Assembly (NCBI RefSeq): GCF_009718825.1
Contig: NZ_WNHB01000006.1
Coordinates: 94,699-158,698 of the forward strand
Direction of reading: 5' to 3'
From: Terrilactibacillus tamarindi
GTDB lineage: Bacteria > Bacillota > Bacilli > Bacillales > Sporolactobacillaceae
Length of the DNA: 64,000 nt
Position 1 is the stretch's first letter. Every line of letters begins with the position of its first letter. Shown in pieces: positions 46,326 to 55,681 of the stretch. The notes under the pieces were generated by a model. The model saw only the letters and a list, made by a program, of their open reading frames with translations, did not search any database and was not told the DNA's origin. A program made the translations under genes and the position numbers.

Positions 46326-46728
46326 GCTACGAATCCCTCTCTTTCAGTTATTGGTCTTATATTATAGATGGTTGTAACCGTAATCAATTCTAAAGCCATG
46401 GTTTAATAACACCCGACATTGTTGTATCCCTGTTTTGTGGAACGGATAACATCACAAATTACTAAAATAATATTTTTGGGCAAACCGAAAAATCCCTCCC
46501 GATAAGAAAAGGTATGAACATTTTCATACTTTTTCTGCAATTCCTCCAAAATGTTATGGTATAAGTGTTATGAAATAAGAACTGTTATGAAATTGTTTCG
46601 TACTTCTTTCGTAAATGTTCAGATATATTTATGTAACAAACGCTATTAGAAACTAAAAAATTGAGGAAAGAATTAGATAACACATGATATAATATGGGTA
46701 TTAATGGAGTTTTTTCGGGGGTTATTGC
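46326..46728. other. Intergenic region
   Basis: About 400 bp between diverging genes. It contains GTATGAACATTTTCATAC (46511-46528), a palindrome, and two GTTATGAAAT copies at 46568 and 46586 which could be operators. No gene. Confidence 0.45.
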
Positions 46729-46995
46729 ATGAACAAGTTGCTGGAAACAATCGAGGTCAAATCTGTAAATGGATTATATCGAATTTACCTTTTTAATGAC
46801 GGAAACGCTCTTCCTAAACTTGTCATTTATCAGGTAGCCGATGGGAATGAAACACTTGTGAAAAACATGTACAGGGAGCTTAAAAGATTAAATGAAGAGT
46901 TTTCTTTTGGGGTTGAATATGAACCAAAAGACCGCATTAAGTTGAATACAAGGGAATTTGGCAGGGAATTTATCAAAAAATTTAAGGGTATATAA
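46729..46995 (+). CDS. Small hypothetical protein
   Basis: 88 residues, mixed alpha/beta, not recognised. A GGGGG stretch about nine bases ahead of ATG acts as the ribosome site. Followed by a convergent terminator. Confidence 0.55.
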   Translation: MNKLLETIEVKSVNGLYRIYLFNDGNALPKLVIYQVADGNETLVKNMYRELKRLNEEFSFGVEYEPKDRIKLNTREFGREFIKKFKGI

Positions 46996-46998
46996 AAA

Positions 46999-47021
46999 AG
47001 CACTGGATTACCCAATGCCTT
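46999..47021. terminator. Convergent terminator
   Basis: AAGCACTGGATT and the complementary GGCATTGGGTAATCCAGTGC form a stem; T-rich on both sides. Confidence 0.65.
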
Positions 47022-47031
47022 AACAATTTTT

Positions 47032-48021
47032 TTATATCCCTTGCTCGTGATATTGCCACATCTCCTTTTTGTCCTGATAGAAATAATAAGTGTAGTTCGA
47101 GAAAGCAATAATCATTTTCTCAAAAATATCCACCAATTTTTCAACTGTCTTCTCAATACTTTCTGAAGGCTTAATCGTCACTGAAATGCAGTTATCCTTA
47201 AATTGAACTGTTCCATCAAATCTCCCTTGAATAACATTTTCTTTTTCCTTGATAGAATCGTAAATTTTTCTATTGTTATCACTAAATCTTAACTCTACAA
47301 AAGCGATATTTCTTCTATCACTCAACGATACATAATAATTACAATCACTACGACCTGCTCCGAAACTGATAATACGTAATTTCTGTAAGTGTGCCTTCTC
47401 TCGATGAAAAGGCAGGAAGTATTCAATACGACTTCTCAGTGCCTTTAGTAGAAATTCGTTATCCCTTTTCCTTATTAATTCCAATTCGCTAATATTTTCA
47501 TCTTGTGGTTGTTTCAATCTTTTAGCAACAATTGGTTGAATAATACTCTCCTTTCTTAAAAGCCGAATAGGATTCTCTATATATAACAAATTTAGATTTT
47601 CGTAAACTTTTAGCTTGTGCATATGGTTTAATCTTTGTAGAGGTGCAAATATTTCAGGATTTAACTCTGCAAAGTAAAGAGTAATCGGTTTTCCAGACTT
47701 CTTGACTGCATCTTGTAGCTCCTTTACGTGTTTATCGTGAAAGGCAGAAGCAATATAAACGATAACTCCATTCCCAATCATATCAATGATATTTAATATT
47801 TTTCTCTGATGCGTCTTATTGCTCTTAAGTAACAGATTTTCTACAAATATCTCTACACCTAATTGATAGTCACTTGCGTATAAATCAATCTTCATACCTG
47901 GATAATGTTTCTCGAACTGTACATCTTCCAATTTAAGACCAAGTTCCTTTTCAAGAATTTTCTTTTGATATCCTAAAAAAAGCGTCATCATGAATTCCTT
48001 TTCACTTCCATTGAAGCTCAT
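47032..48021 (-). CDS. Nuclease-like protein of the DUF4268 kind
   Basis: About 329 residues from ATG 48021. The N-terminal part KIDLYASDYQLGVEIFVENLLLKSNKTHQRKILNIID fits the D..E-x-V-E-N pattern of the DUF4268-associated PD-(D/E)XK nucleases. The C-terminal half resembles their partner domain. It follows an Xre-type regulator by about 60 bp and is probably regulated by it. Possible role in phage defence; the exact activity is unknown. Confidence 0.65.
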   Translation of the reverse strand: MSFNGSEKEFMMTLFLGYQKKILEKELGLKLEDVQFEKHYPGMKIDLYASDYQLGVEIFVENLLLKSNKTHQRKILNIIDMIGNGVIVYIASAFHDKHVKELQDAVKKSGKPITLYFAELNPEIFAPLQRLNHMHKLKVYENLNLLYIENPIRLLRKESIIQPIVAKRLKQPQDENISELELIRKRDNEFLLKALRSRIEYFLPFHREKAHLQKLRIISFGAGRSDCNYYVSLSDRRNIAFVELRFSDNNRKIYDSIKEKENVIQGRFDGTVQFKDNCISVTIKPSESIEKTVEKLVDIFEKMIIAFSNYTYYFYQDKKEMWQYHEQGI

Positions 48022-48082
48022 ATTATCCACATTCCCTTCTATTAAAAATAGGAGACCCAAGAGAGTCCCCTTATTCCGAATT

Positions 48083-48535
48083 CTATTTACTTACCTCTTT
48101 AAAGTCATCAATCAGTTCTGAAAGGTCAAATAACTGCTTAATTTTACTATCTTCATCCCAGCTCATTTCAAATATAAACTCGATGATTTGGATTAAAGAT
48201 TCCTTCTCTCCCTTACTTAAAATGTGGTCAGCATCCCTCTTGCAATCATTGTACAGAATTAGCTCTACTAATAAGGGGGTTTCATCCAACGTAATTTCAG
48301 CAGTTGACACGTCTATTAGTAGTGAAAGTGGAATACCCAGACCATCTGCGATTGTAGATAAAATAGGAATGGAAGGAGCTTTCCTATCTCCACGCTCTAA
48401 ACGTGAGATGTAGCTGTTGGATACTCCTGTACGCTCAAAAAGTTCCTGTAGACTCAAACCTTTTTTCTCACGCCAGTATTTGAGCGTAGCCCCTAAATTA
48501 TTACTTACCGCTCTGTCTTTCAAATTTTTACCCAT
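48083..48535 (-). CDS. Xre-family HTH regulator
   Basis: About 150 residues from ATG 48535 (AAGGAGAA six bases ahead). Lambda-repressor-type domain LKYWREKKGLSLQELFERTGVSNSYISRLERGDRKAPSIPILSTIADGLGIP. Acidic C-terminal part. It forms an operon with the nuclease-like gene downstream and likely represses it. Confidence 0.88.
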   Translation of the reverse strand: MGKNLKDRAVSNNLGATLKYWREKKGLSLQELFERTGVSNSYISRLERGDRKAPSIPILSTIADGLGIPLSLLIDVSTAEITLDETPLLVELILYNDCKRDADHILSKGEKESLIQIIEFIFEMSWDEDSKIKQLFDLSELIDDFKEVSK

Positions 48536-48708
48536 ATTCAATTCTCCTTCTATTCAATTTGTCTAATCATTTGATTAGAGCATCCTGTTTTTATAGGTTT
48601 TCTAAATAGAAACCCTTGTTTTTCTTAACCTTATATTATAGATAGGAAAGTTTGATTTATAACTGATAGAAAAGGAGTTGCACATAGTTCGGCATGTTGA
48701 CACAAAAA

Positions 48709-48737
48709 GACACCTTACCACTGCTGGGCAAAGTGTC
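48709..48737 (-). terminator. Terminator after the 48776 gene
   Basis: GACACTTTGCC and GGTAAGGTGTC arms followed on the minus strand by TTTTTGTG. Confidence 0.75.
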
Positions 48738-48775
48738 TATCTCAACTTAATATTGTCTATTCTTAAAAATGCTTT

Positions 48776-49633
48776 TCACTCGTTGATTCGGTATTCTTCC
48801 AAATACTCATTTTCAGTATAAATTCTCAAAATATCAGAAACTCGTACATAAGCATCATTTTTCAAATAAGAATAACAATCGTCTATACTATTGTAAAAAA
48901 GGTCATTGTTTATTCTTCTTAATGATTGATTTATAAGCCATTTTATTTTCCTTATATTAATTTCACTTTCATCCAAATAATTGATTTCATTCTTATCAAT
49001 ATCAAAATTCCAATCAGCGAATTGTGAGAGTGTTGCCTTATATTTTATGACATAACAAGATATATCATTCATCCAGTCATATTCTATATTTGGCACTCTT
49101 AAAAATTCAGCCAAATTATATAGAAACTCAGGTCTCCTTCTAATCCCTCCGCCATATTTAAGCACATTGTCAGAATAAAAGAATGAATTTAGTTGGAAGT
49201 CCTTATACAATTTGTAGATAATCCAATCAATCGGTTCACTTATGCCATTATAATCTTTGCTTATATCAAAGAGCTTATCTTGATATTGAATTTGTTTCTT
49301 TTCAATTTCAATGCGAACTCCGTAATTCCTTAAATAAGCCCTTAATGGCGTATCCTTTATGATGGCTTGTTGCAAATTTAAAAGTCCAAACTTCTTTAAG
49401 GATGAACAATTATCCTTATCCGTAGTTACGTGCAATGAAGTTATATAAATCTCAAAATCCAACAGAGAATGTTCACTTAATCCTAACAAACTTAAAAAAC
49501 CCTCTATATCATAATCATCCTTATGACTTGCACAGTATTTCGTTATTTGTCGTTCATCCACACCCAATAATTTGCTCATTGAGCCAATTGTATCTTGAAG
49601 TGTAGTCATGTCATAAATAATTTGCTCCCCCAT
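48776..49633 (-). CDS. Hypothetical protein at the island's right end
   Basis: 285 residues, not recognised. N-terminal helices (LQDTIGSMSKLLGVDERQITKYCASHKDDYDIEGF) look like a helix-turn-helix. It then contains an aromatic-rich body (LYKLYKDFQLNSFFYSDNVLKYGGGIRRRPEFLYNLAEFLRVPN). No membrane part. Position next to the right terminus suggests cargo such as defence or resistance, but function is unknown. Confidence 0.55.
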   Translation of the reverse strand: MGEQIIYDMTTLQDTIGSMSKLLGVDERQITKYCASHKDDYDIEGFLSLLGLSEHSLLDFEIYITSLHVTTDKDNCSSLKKFGLLNLQQAIIKDTPLRAYLRNYGVRIEIEKKQIQYQDKLFDISKDYNGISEPIDWIIYKLYKDFQLNSFFYSDNVLKYGGGIRRRPEFLYNLAEFLRVPNIEYDWMNDISCYVIKYKATLSQFADWNFDIDKNEINYLDESEINIRKIKWLINQSLRRINNDLFYNSIDDCYSYLKNDAYVRVSDILRIYTENEYLEEYRINE

Positions 49634-49788
49634 AAAACCTCTCCAAATTAAGATTTTATAATTAGCATAGCACAGAACTATAGAAGTTCATCAAAATTCC
49701 AATCTTTTGCTATTTCCTCCCTTTACCCTCTTTTCCTACTTAGTTCAGAATCACGTTAGATTTCATTTCAAAAAATCCCTGCCTTCTA

Positions 49789-50263
49789 TGTAGTCGCAAA
49801 ATTAAAGTGTATTCTCCCCCCTTCTCTCAAACCCTTGTCATTCCTGCCTTTCTCCGATTTTCCCATTTTCTGTAGGCAAATGAGTTGTTCCCCCGTTCGC
49901 TCCTTTTTTCTCCTATTTTTTGTCAGAATCCTGATTTTTTAGGAAAATAAGTTGTTCCGTAGGAACAGGGATAAAAATGGGTCAGGGCTAAGGGTTTTTC
50001 CTGCTTTTTCTCCTGCCCTTTTTCTCTCTTTTCCTCTGGTTTTTATCTTGAAATCGTTGATTTATCGGGCTTTATCAGACGTTTCCTCCTGCCTTTATTC
50101 ATGCCTTTCTCATGCTTTTTACTGGCTTTTTCTCCGCTTCTGGACACAAAAAAACGAGGAAAACTGGAGGCTATCCTCCAATTTTCACTCGTTTTAGGGA
50201 ACAACTTATTTAACCAAGGGAACAGTTTATTTGCCTTGGGTAAAACTTCTTTTTGCTATAACA
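49789..50263 (+). mobile_element. 475-bp mini Tn7-like element, right copy
   Basis: Same 475 bp as 9244-9718, offset 40,545, with no difference that I can see by eye. Its right terminus ..GCTATAACA is followed by the duplication AAAAC. Its left flank is TTCTA, which is unrelated as a direct repeat to what follows. The hairpin copy is at 50151-50195. Confidence 0.9.
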
Positions 50264-50268
50264 AAAAC
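50264..50268. other. Right target-site duplication (AAAAC)
   Basis: Same five bases as 9239-9243, immediately outside the right terminus. Confidence 0.8.
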
Positions 50269-50402
50269 AAAGTATAATTGTATATGTTTTGACACTGATT
50301 ACTTTCTCGGTTAATTTCCTTTTTCGGGTGTTGGGCAAAATTACCCATGTTCTTTTTCTTTTCGACATAAAAACACCCCTTTAGATAATCATATCCAAAG
50401 GA

Positions 50403-50474
50403 GTGAAACGGTATAACTTCATTTAAAAAGATACATCTTTTTTCAAAACGGTACAACTTTATTTCAAATCTAGA
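50403..50474 (-). other. Relic right end of an older Tn7-like element at the glmS attachment point
   Basis: On the minus strand from 50474: TCTAGA, then three units about 20 bp apart: TTTGAAATAAAGTTGTACCG, TTTTGAAAAAAGATGTATC and TTAAATGAAGTTATACCG. The spacing and sequence type match the R-end units of the 475-bp element (consensus AAATNAGTTGTNCC), but they are clearly different. The terminus is 24 nt beyond the last base of the glmS stop codon, the classical attTn7 distance. Its TGT has become TCT. No own glmS terminator remains. Confidence 0.6.
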
Positions 50475-50498
50475 TCATTTAATCCGTTAATCTTCCCC

Positions 50499-52301
50499 TC
50501 ACTCAACCGTAACCGACTTCGCAAGGTTTCTTGGTTTATCTACATCGCAGTCTCTTTGCAATGCTGCATAGTAGGCAAGCAATTGCACAGGTACTGCGGC
50601 AACAAGTGGTGTGAGGTATTCGTGTACCTCTGGTAATATGATTTGGTCGTCGTCTTCAGCGGTGCTTTCCATGCTGATGATGCATGTGTTCGCACCTCGG
50701 GCAGCTACTTCTTTAAGATTTGATCGTATGCTACCATTGACATGGCTTTGGGTAGCTATAGCAATGACTGGCGTTCCTTCTTCGATCAAAGCAATCGTAC
50801 CATGTTTAAGTTCTCCGCCGGCGAAGCCTTCTGCTTGGATGTACGAGATTTCTTTAAGTTTGAGAGCCGCTTCCATACATACATAGTAGTCGATACCACG
50901 TCCAATATAGAAGGCATTACGTACGGTTTCAAAGTAGTTATGAGCTAGGTGCTCCATTAACTCTTTTTGATCGACGAGTACTTCCATTGCTTGGGCTACG
51001 AGACTTAATTCATGAATGACATCAAAGTCATGATGAAGGTCTTTTGTTGTTGCAACATCAACAGCGAGTAGCGTCAGAACGGCAATTTGCGCCGTGTAGG
51101 CTTTTGTTGAAGCTACAGCAATTTCAGGACCTGCATGTAAGAGAAGCGTATGATCGGCTTCACGAGAAAGCGTCGATCCTTGGACATTGGTCAACGTAAT
51201 CGTTGGGTAGCCTAACTTTTTCACTTGAACAAGAACCGAACGGCTATCCGCTGTTTCACCACTTTGTGAAATAAAGATGAAAAGTGGTTTTTCAGAAAGA
51301 AGCGGCATATTGTATGAGAATTCACTCGCAATATGAACTTCCGTTGGTACTTTTGCGATTCCCTCAAGCAGTTGTTTACCTACTAGACCAGCATGAAAAC
51401 TTGTGCCACAAGCAATGATATATAATCGATCAGCATTTTTCACGGCTTCACGAATGTCCTGATCAAGTTCGATTTTTCCACTATCACCTTGATAAGCTGT
51501 GATGATGTTCCGCATAACGGCCGGCTGTTCATCAATTTCCTTTAACATATAATGTGGGTAGGTCCCTTTTTCGATGTCGCTAGCATCAAGTTCTGCTGTG
51601 AAAGGCGCTCTAACTTGAACGTCACCTTGCAAGTTTTTGATCGTAATGGATTCTTTTTTTACAACAACAATTTCTTCATCCATAATTTCAAAAAACTGGT
51701 TCGTCACTTGTAGCATGGCCAAAGCGTCACTTGCAACGACATTAAACCCATCACCTTGCCCCACTAACAAAGGACTCTTGTTTTTACCAACATAGATGGT
51801 TTCTGCATCCTTACTGTCAATAAGTGCAATGGCATATGATCCATGTACAAGACTTAGGGTGCGGCGAAGGGCTTCCTCGACCATCATGCCATCATAGACA
51901 AATTGTTCAATCATTTGAACAATCACTTCAGTATCCGTTTCACTTATCAATGTCACATTGGCGAGATACTCATTTCTGAGCGCTTCGTAGTTATCAATAA
52001 CACCATTGTGTACAAGTGAGAAACGACCAGATGCACTTTGATGTGGATGCGCATTTTCTCTATTTGGTTTACCATGTGTTGCCCAACGAGTATGCCCAAT
52101 ACCCATCGTAGCAAACGTTTCTTGATCTATCCGGTCAGCTAAAGCCGCAATACGTCCTTTTTCTTTATAGACATGGACACCATCTGCATTGGCAAGCGCA
52201 ATACCTGCTGAGTCATACCCGCGGTACTCAAGCTTACGCAAACCTTCTAACAAAATTGGCTTAGCCTCTTTATTTCCAATATAACCGACGATTCCGCACA
52301 T
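50499..52301 (-). CDS. glmS: Glutamine-fructose-6-phosphate transaminase
   Basis: 600 residues from ATG 52301, so that Cys1 (MCGIVGYIG) is the exposed nucleophile of the glutaminase domain; GGGGGAAAT is the ribosome site. An N-terminal class II amidotransferase domain is followed by two SIS sugar-isomerase domains ([25 protein letters not shown]). It makes glucosamine-6-phosphate, the first step to UDP-GlcNAc and cell wall. Ends KSVTVE. The last codons are the binding site of Tn7 TnsD in other hosts. Confidence 0.97.
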   Translation of the reverse strand: MCGIVGYIGNKEAKPILLEGLRKLEYRGYDSAGIALANADGVHVYKEKGRIAALADRIDQETFATMGIGHTRWATHGKPNRENAHPHQSASGRFSLVHNGVIDNYEALRNEYLANVTLISETDTEVIVQMIEQFVYDGMMVEEALRRTLSLVHGSYAIALIDSKDAETIYVGKNKSPLLVGQGDGFNVVASDALAMLQVTNQFFEIMDEEIVVVKKESITIKNLQGDVQVRAPFTAELDASDIEKGTYPHYMLKEIDEQPAVMRNIITAYQGDSGKIELDQDIREAVKNADRLYIIACGTSFHAGLVGKQLLEGIAKVPTEVHIASEFSYNMPLLSEKPLFIFISQSGETADSRSVLVQVKKLGYPTITLTNVQGSTLSREADHTLLLHAGPEIAVASTKAYTAQIAVLTLLAVDVATTKDLHHDFDVIHELSLVAQAMEVLVDQKELMEHLAHNYFETVRNAFYIGRGIDYYVCMEAALKLKEISYIQAEGFAGGELKHGTIALIEEGTPVIAIATQSHVNGSIRSNLKEVAARGANTCIISMESTAEDDDQIILPEVHEYLTPLVAAVPVQLLAYYAALQRDCDVDKPRNLAKSVTVE

Positions 52302-52439
52302 ATGGATTTCCCCCTTGTAGGGTAAGAAAACCACCGGGGGCAATTCTCTTACCCCACTTGTTTTAGTTTTTTAAGGCCATTCAATAAAAGTCAACAATTG
52401 ATCCACTTGATCTTATTGTTCTCCTTTTTGAATCCTCGT

Positions 52440-52593
52440 ATCAATCTCACGTCTTACCTTTGTACAAAAGGTCGCCCTTCTGGTTTGTATAAGACTATCG
52501 GGTGTGAGTATCCCGAGAGGTATCCGCCGAACGCTCGATAAACCTCTTCCTCGTCAACTGTTTCCTTTCCGATCTGAAACAGTTCTGGCGCTT
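52440..52593 (-). ncRNA. glmS ribozyme/riboswitch
   Basis: In the leader of glmS on the minus strand. Self-cleavage is expected just before the G of AGCGCCAGAAC (between 52592 and 52591). Core elements follow in order: GACGAGG, GGTTTATCGA, TTCGGCGGAT, CTCTCGGG, CACACCCG, AAACCAGAAGGGCGACC. Glucosamine-6-phosphate acts as a coenzyme for cutting its own mRNA and so lowers GlmS. Confidence 0.93.
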
Positions 52594-52813
52594 AATATGA
52601 ACTTGTCGACCCTACCTTTCCATTCTAGACTCAAGATAAATTCTATTCGAAAGGGGCTATTCTTGTCAATTATTTTCTTTTTCCCTAAATGACCTATTCT
52701 AAATCATCCTTTATCCCTTTTCGATACAATTCGTTTTGAAAAGGCATAAAAAATGAGCTATATAACATTTTTTGTATTCATTTTTATTATTTAAACGCAT
52801 TTATTGACTGTTC
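52594..52813. other. glmS upstream region
   Basis: About 220 bp of AT-rich DNA between the ribozyme and the glmM terminator; a promoter for glmS is likely here but I do not see a clear -35/-10 pair. Confidence 0.5.
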
Positions 52814-52876
52814 TTAATATAAAATATATGCGCTTAAGGCATGTTTCGTTACCTGCACGCATATATTTTAATATAA
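52814..52876 (-). terminator. Long hairpin after glmM
   Basis: TTAATATAAAATATATGCG and its near complement CGCATATATTTTAATATAA enclose a 25-nt loop, just after the glmM stop. Confidence 0.75.
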
Positions 52877-52895
52877 CATAGTCATATGGATCGAT

Positions 52896-54248
52896 TCAGT
52901 TTGTTTTAATCCCTAGTTCCTCTTCAACAACGGCCACAATTTTATCAACATAGCGAGCGCAGTCTTCCTCATTCGGTGCTTCAGCCATAATTCGAACTAA
53001 CGGCTCCGTTCCAGATGGACGAACAAGGATGCGTCCTTGCCCTGACATTTCTTCTTCTACGTCTTTTATGACATGAGCAACTTTATCGTTTTCCGTCACA
53101 TGATATTTATCTTTCACTTGTACATTGACTAACTTTTGTGGGTAAGTTTTCATTGAAGCGAGTTCAGATAATTTCTTACCTGTGGCTTTCATAATGCTAA
53201 CAATTTGCAAGGCTGTGAGCATCCCATCACCTGTTGTAATATGATCGAGAAAGATAATATGCCCAGATTGCTCCCCACCAAGTGAATAGTCGCCTGCACG
53301 CATTTCCTCCATCACATAACGATCACCAACCGCCGTTTGTTTTGATTCAATATTTTCTGCCTCAAGAGCTTTATAGAGGCCGATATTACTCATGACGGTC
53401 GTCACAAGTGTATTTTTATTCAGCTGTCCTTGTGATTTTAAATATTTGGCACAAATAAACATAATTTGATCCCCATCGATGATGTTTCCCGCTTCGTCCA
53501 CGGCAATAAGTCGGTCTCCATCGCCATCAAAGGCCAAGCCAATATCCGCATCTTTTTCTTTAACAAAATCACTTAATCCTTCTGGATGTGTAGATCCGAC
53601 ACCATCATTAATATTTGTTCCATTTGGGGCTGCCCCAATCGTGACAATATCTGCATTTAAATCAGCAAAAAGGTGCGGAGCAAGTGATGAAGTAGATCCA
53701 TTTGCACAATCCAATGCGATGGTAAGGCCCTCAAAGTCATCTTCCTGAATCGTTTGTTTCAAGAATTGAAGGTACTTTTGACCGCCTTCAAAATAATCTG
53801 TTACCGTACCTAAATCAGCTCCGGTAGGACGAGGAAGGTCATCGACTTCTTTATCTACTAAAGTCTCAATTTCATGCTCTTCTTCATCGGTTAATTTAAA
53901 CCCATCGCTACCAAAAAATTTAATGCCATTGTCGGCAACAGGATTATGTGAAGCCGATATCATGACACCGGCATCAGCATCCATCGCCTTTGTTAAATAA
54001 GCCACTCCTGGTGTAGAAATGACACCGAGACGCATGACCTCCACTCCGATGGAAAGCAACCCGGATACTAACGCCCCTTCAAGCATATAACCAGATATAC
54101 GTGTGTCACGTCCGACTAACACTTTGGGATGCTCTGTTTCTTTTGTTAGAATATATCCACCATAGCGACCTAATTTAAAGGCAAGCTCAGGGGTAAGTTC
54201 ACTGTTCGCTATTCCTCTTACCCCATCTGTTCCAAAATACTTTACCAT
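52896..54248 (-). CDS. glmM: Phosphoglucosamine mutase
   Basis: 450 residues from ATG 54248 (GGAGAG ahead; [15 protein letters not shown]). The phosphoserine loop is [13 protein letters not shown], the Mg site is [14 protein letters not shown], and the substrate loop is GEQSGHI. It converts glucosamine-6-P to glucosamine-1-P. In this block it follows cdaR; GlmM is known to bind and inhibit CdaA in Bacillus relatives. Confidence 0.96.
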   Translation of the reverse strand: MVKYFGTDGVRGIANSELTPELAFKLGRYGGYILTKETEHPKVLVGRDTRISGYMLEGALVSGLLSIGVEVMRLGVISTPGVAYLTKAMDADAGVMISASHNPVADNGIKFFGSDGFKLTDEEEHEIETLVDKEVDDLPRPTGADLGTVTDYFEGGQKYLQFLKQTIQEDDFEGLTIALDCANGSTSSLAPHLFADLNADIVTIGAAPNGTNINDGVGSTHPEGLSDFVKEKDADIGLAFDGDGDRLIAVDEAGNIIDGDQIMFICAKYLKSQGQLNKNTLVTTVMSNIGLYKALEAENIESKQTAVGDRYVMEEMRAGDYSLGGEQSGHIIFLDHITTGDGMLTALQIVSIMKATGKKLSELASMKTYPQKLVNVQVKDKYHVTENDKVAHVIKDVEEEMSGQGRILVRPSGTEPLVRIMAEAPNEEDCARYVDKIVAVVEEELGIKTN

Positions 54249-54307
54249 TATCAATCTCTCCTTCATATCATGTTCCTAAATATCCATGTGAAAATGATCT
54301 ATCTATA

Positions 54308-55681
54308 TCACGTTGACGTATCAGACGAACGATCAGATATCTTGACGGTCGCATATTTTGGTGATGCGCTTCCTTCAAATCCTTTTGGCATCGTTAATTG
54401 TATCGGAACTTCGTGAATGCCATTATCTAACTCACTAACATCAATACTTGCGGTAATATCCGATGAACTTAATTTATTTAAATCGTCTTCCTTACCTGTA
54501 ACCGTTACAGCTATTTTCTTATTATTAGGTTTTTCAAATGTCACTGTCTGATCAGAGTTGACTCCACTTAGTTGCACGGGCACCGCATCAAACTCTTTCG
54601 TATTTAAATCACTTTCTGACTTTAAATCACTTTCTGTCGTTGACGTGGTCTTATCCTTTGAATCTGAGTCTGGCTTTGAGTTTGAATCTGTCTCTGTACT
54701 ACTCGAATTCTTTTTACTATCATCCGCTGTTTTTGAAACTTGAACATCCACACTGATGGTTTGTGGACTTACACTTTCGGCTCCATCAGGTAGAGGAACA
54801 TCGACTTTAACTGTTTTGTCTGACGTTAATCCATCAACAGGGACTTCTATTGGCGTAATGGTGTCTATCTTATCCAATATACTTTTATCTGCAAAAATCG
54901 TGACTTTATTAACATCAGGATCCATTCCATCAATTTGGTAACCACTTTTTGGATGACCTTGTTCTGTCAATTTAATAGGTAAACTTTTAGAAACACTAAA
55001 TATAGGTATTTGAACGTTGACGGTCGCTGGATCTATCGCCACATTCAATTGATTGCCATTTGCATCATAGGCATTTAGTGTCACACTTTTGTTAACCGTT
55101 TGTTTTAGATTTTCTACGCTAACAACACCTTTGATAAAGGCTATGGAATTGATCATGTCCTCGCCACCTGTGACATCAACAGAATCCGGTGTAATCACGG
55201 GATCACCAATGTCATAGCCTTTGGCCACATCGTTTTTATTAAGAATATCGACACTTGCAGGCATTGATTTGGTTACTTTTTTCTGCAAGGTGACGGTTAT
55301 TGAATCAGGTACAGAGGTCACTTTCAGACCTGAAGGGAACCCATCTGTCTCCACTTTAACGTTATAAGTTCCCGCTTTTTTGCCTGTTAAATTAATTGAA
55401 GCTGATTTTGAATTAAGTAATTTTGATTTTAAAATTTTATCACTGGGACCTTTTATTTCAAGCTTGACAGAATCCGGAGCACCTGTGACCACGTACCGAT
55501 TGGAATCGTATTTTACATCGAGTTTTTCCGTCATCGATGTGGATTGCTGGTTATCTGCTAATAAATTAGCCTGACTTCCATTAGATGACTGCTCTGTTGA
55601 TGATACAAAGGCATACAATAGGATGGCAGTAAATAACGAAATGGCCCTTACAAACCACGGACTGCGTAATAATTTATCCAT
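54308..55681 (-). CDS. cdaR: CdaR (YbbR), regulator of c-di-AMP synthase
   Basis: About 457 residues from ATG 55681, overlapping cdaA by 8 bp. One N-terminal membrane anchor (LLRSPWFVRAISLFTAILLYAFVSS), then four YbbR repeats facing outside. A Ser/Asp/Lys-rich linker (SKKNSSSTETDSNSKPDSDSK) stands before the last repeat; it is unlike a typical YbbR linker and is of low complexity. It tunes CdaA through the membrane. Confidence 0.92.
   Translation of the reverse strand: MDKLLRSPWFVRAISLFTAILLYAFVSSTEQSSNGSQANLLADNQQSTSMTEKLDVKYDSNRYVVTGAPDSVKLEIKGPSDKILKSKLLNSKSASINLTGKKAGTYNVKVETDGFPSGLKVTSVPDSITVTLQKKVTKSMPASVDILNKNDVAKGYDIGDPVITPDSVDVTGGEDMINSIAFIKGVVSVENLKQTVNKSVTLNAYDANGNQLNVAIDPATVNVQIPIFSVSKSLPIKLTEQGHPKSGYQIDGMDPDVNKVTIFADKSILDKIDTITPIEVPVDGLTSDKTVKVDVPLPDGAESVSPQTISVDVQVSKTADDSKKNSSSTETDSNSKPDSDSKDKTTSTTESDLKSESDLNTKEFDAVPVQLSGVNSDQTVTFEKPNNKKIAVTVTGKEDDLNKLSSSDITASIDVSELDNGIHEVPIQLTMPKGFEGSASPKYATVKISDRSSDTST

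Larger units (their letters stand above)
9244..50263. mobile_element. 41-kb Tn7-like island with cointegrate/composite topology
   Basis: Outer termini are TGTAGTCG and (other end) ..CTATAACA, flanked by AAAAC on both sides. Both terminal 475 bp are the same sequence in direct orientation, and each has a full left and right Tn7-like end. The interior flanks of the two copies (TAGAA after copy 1, TTCTA before copy 2) do not match as direct repeats. Hence only the outermost pair of ends has a target duplication. Cargo: cad and mer resistance, tns operon, restriction-modification, unknown genes. The island's R terminus faces glmS, as in Tn7. Confidence 0.85.

Noticed and set aside
9719..49788. 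Matching 5-bp duplications for each 475-bp copy on its own
   Set aside because: Flanks are AAAAC/TAGAA and TTCTA/AAAAC; TAGAA and TTCTA are inverse complements, not direct repeats, and the likeness beyond 10 bp is weak.
9244..50263. Integrative conjugative element or prophage
   Set aside because: No relaxase, type IV secretion, integrase-attL/attR pair or phage structural genes seen.
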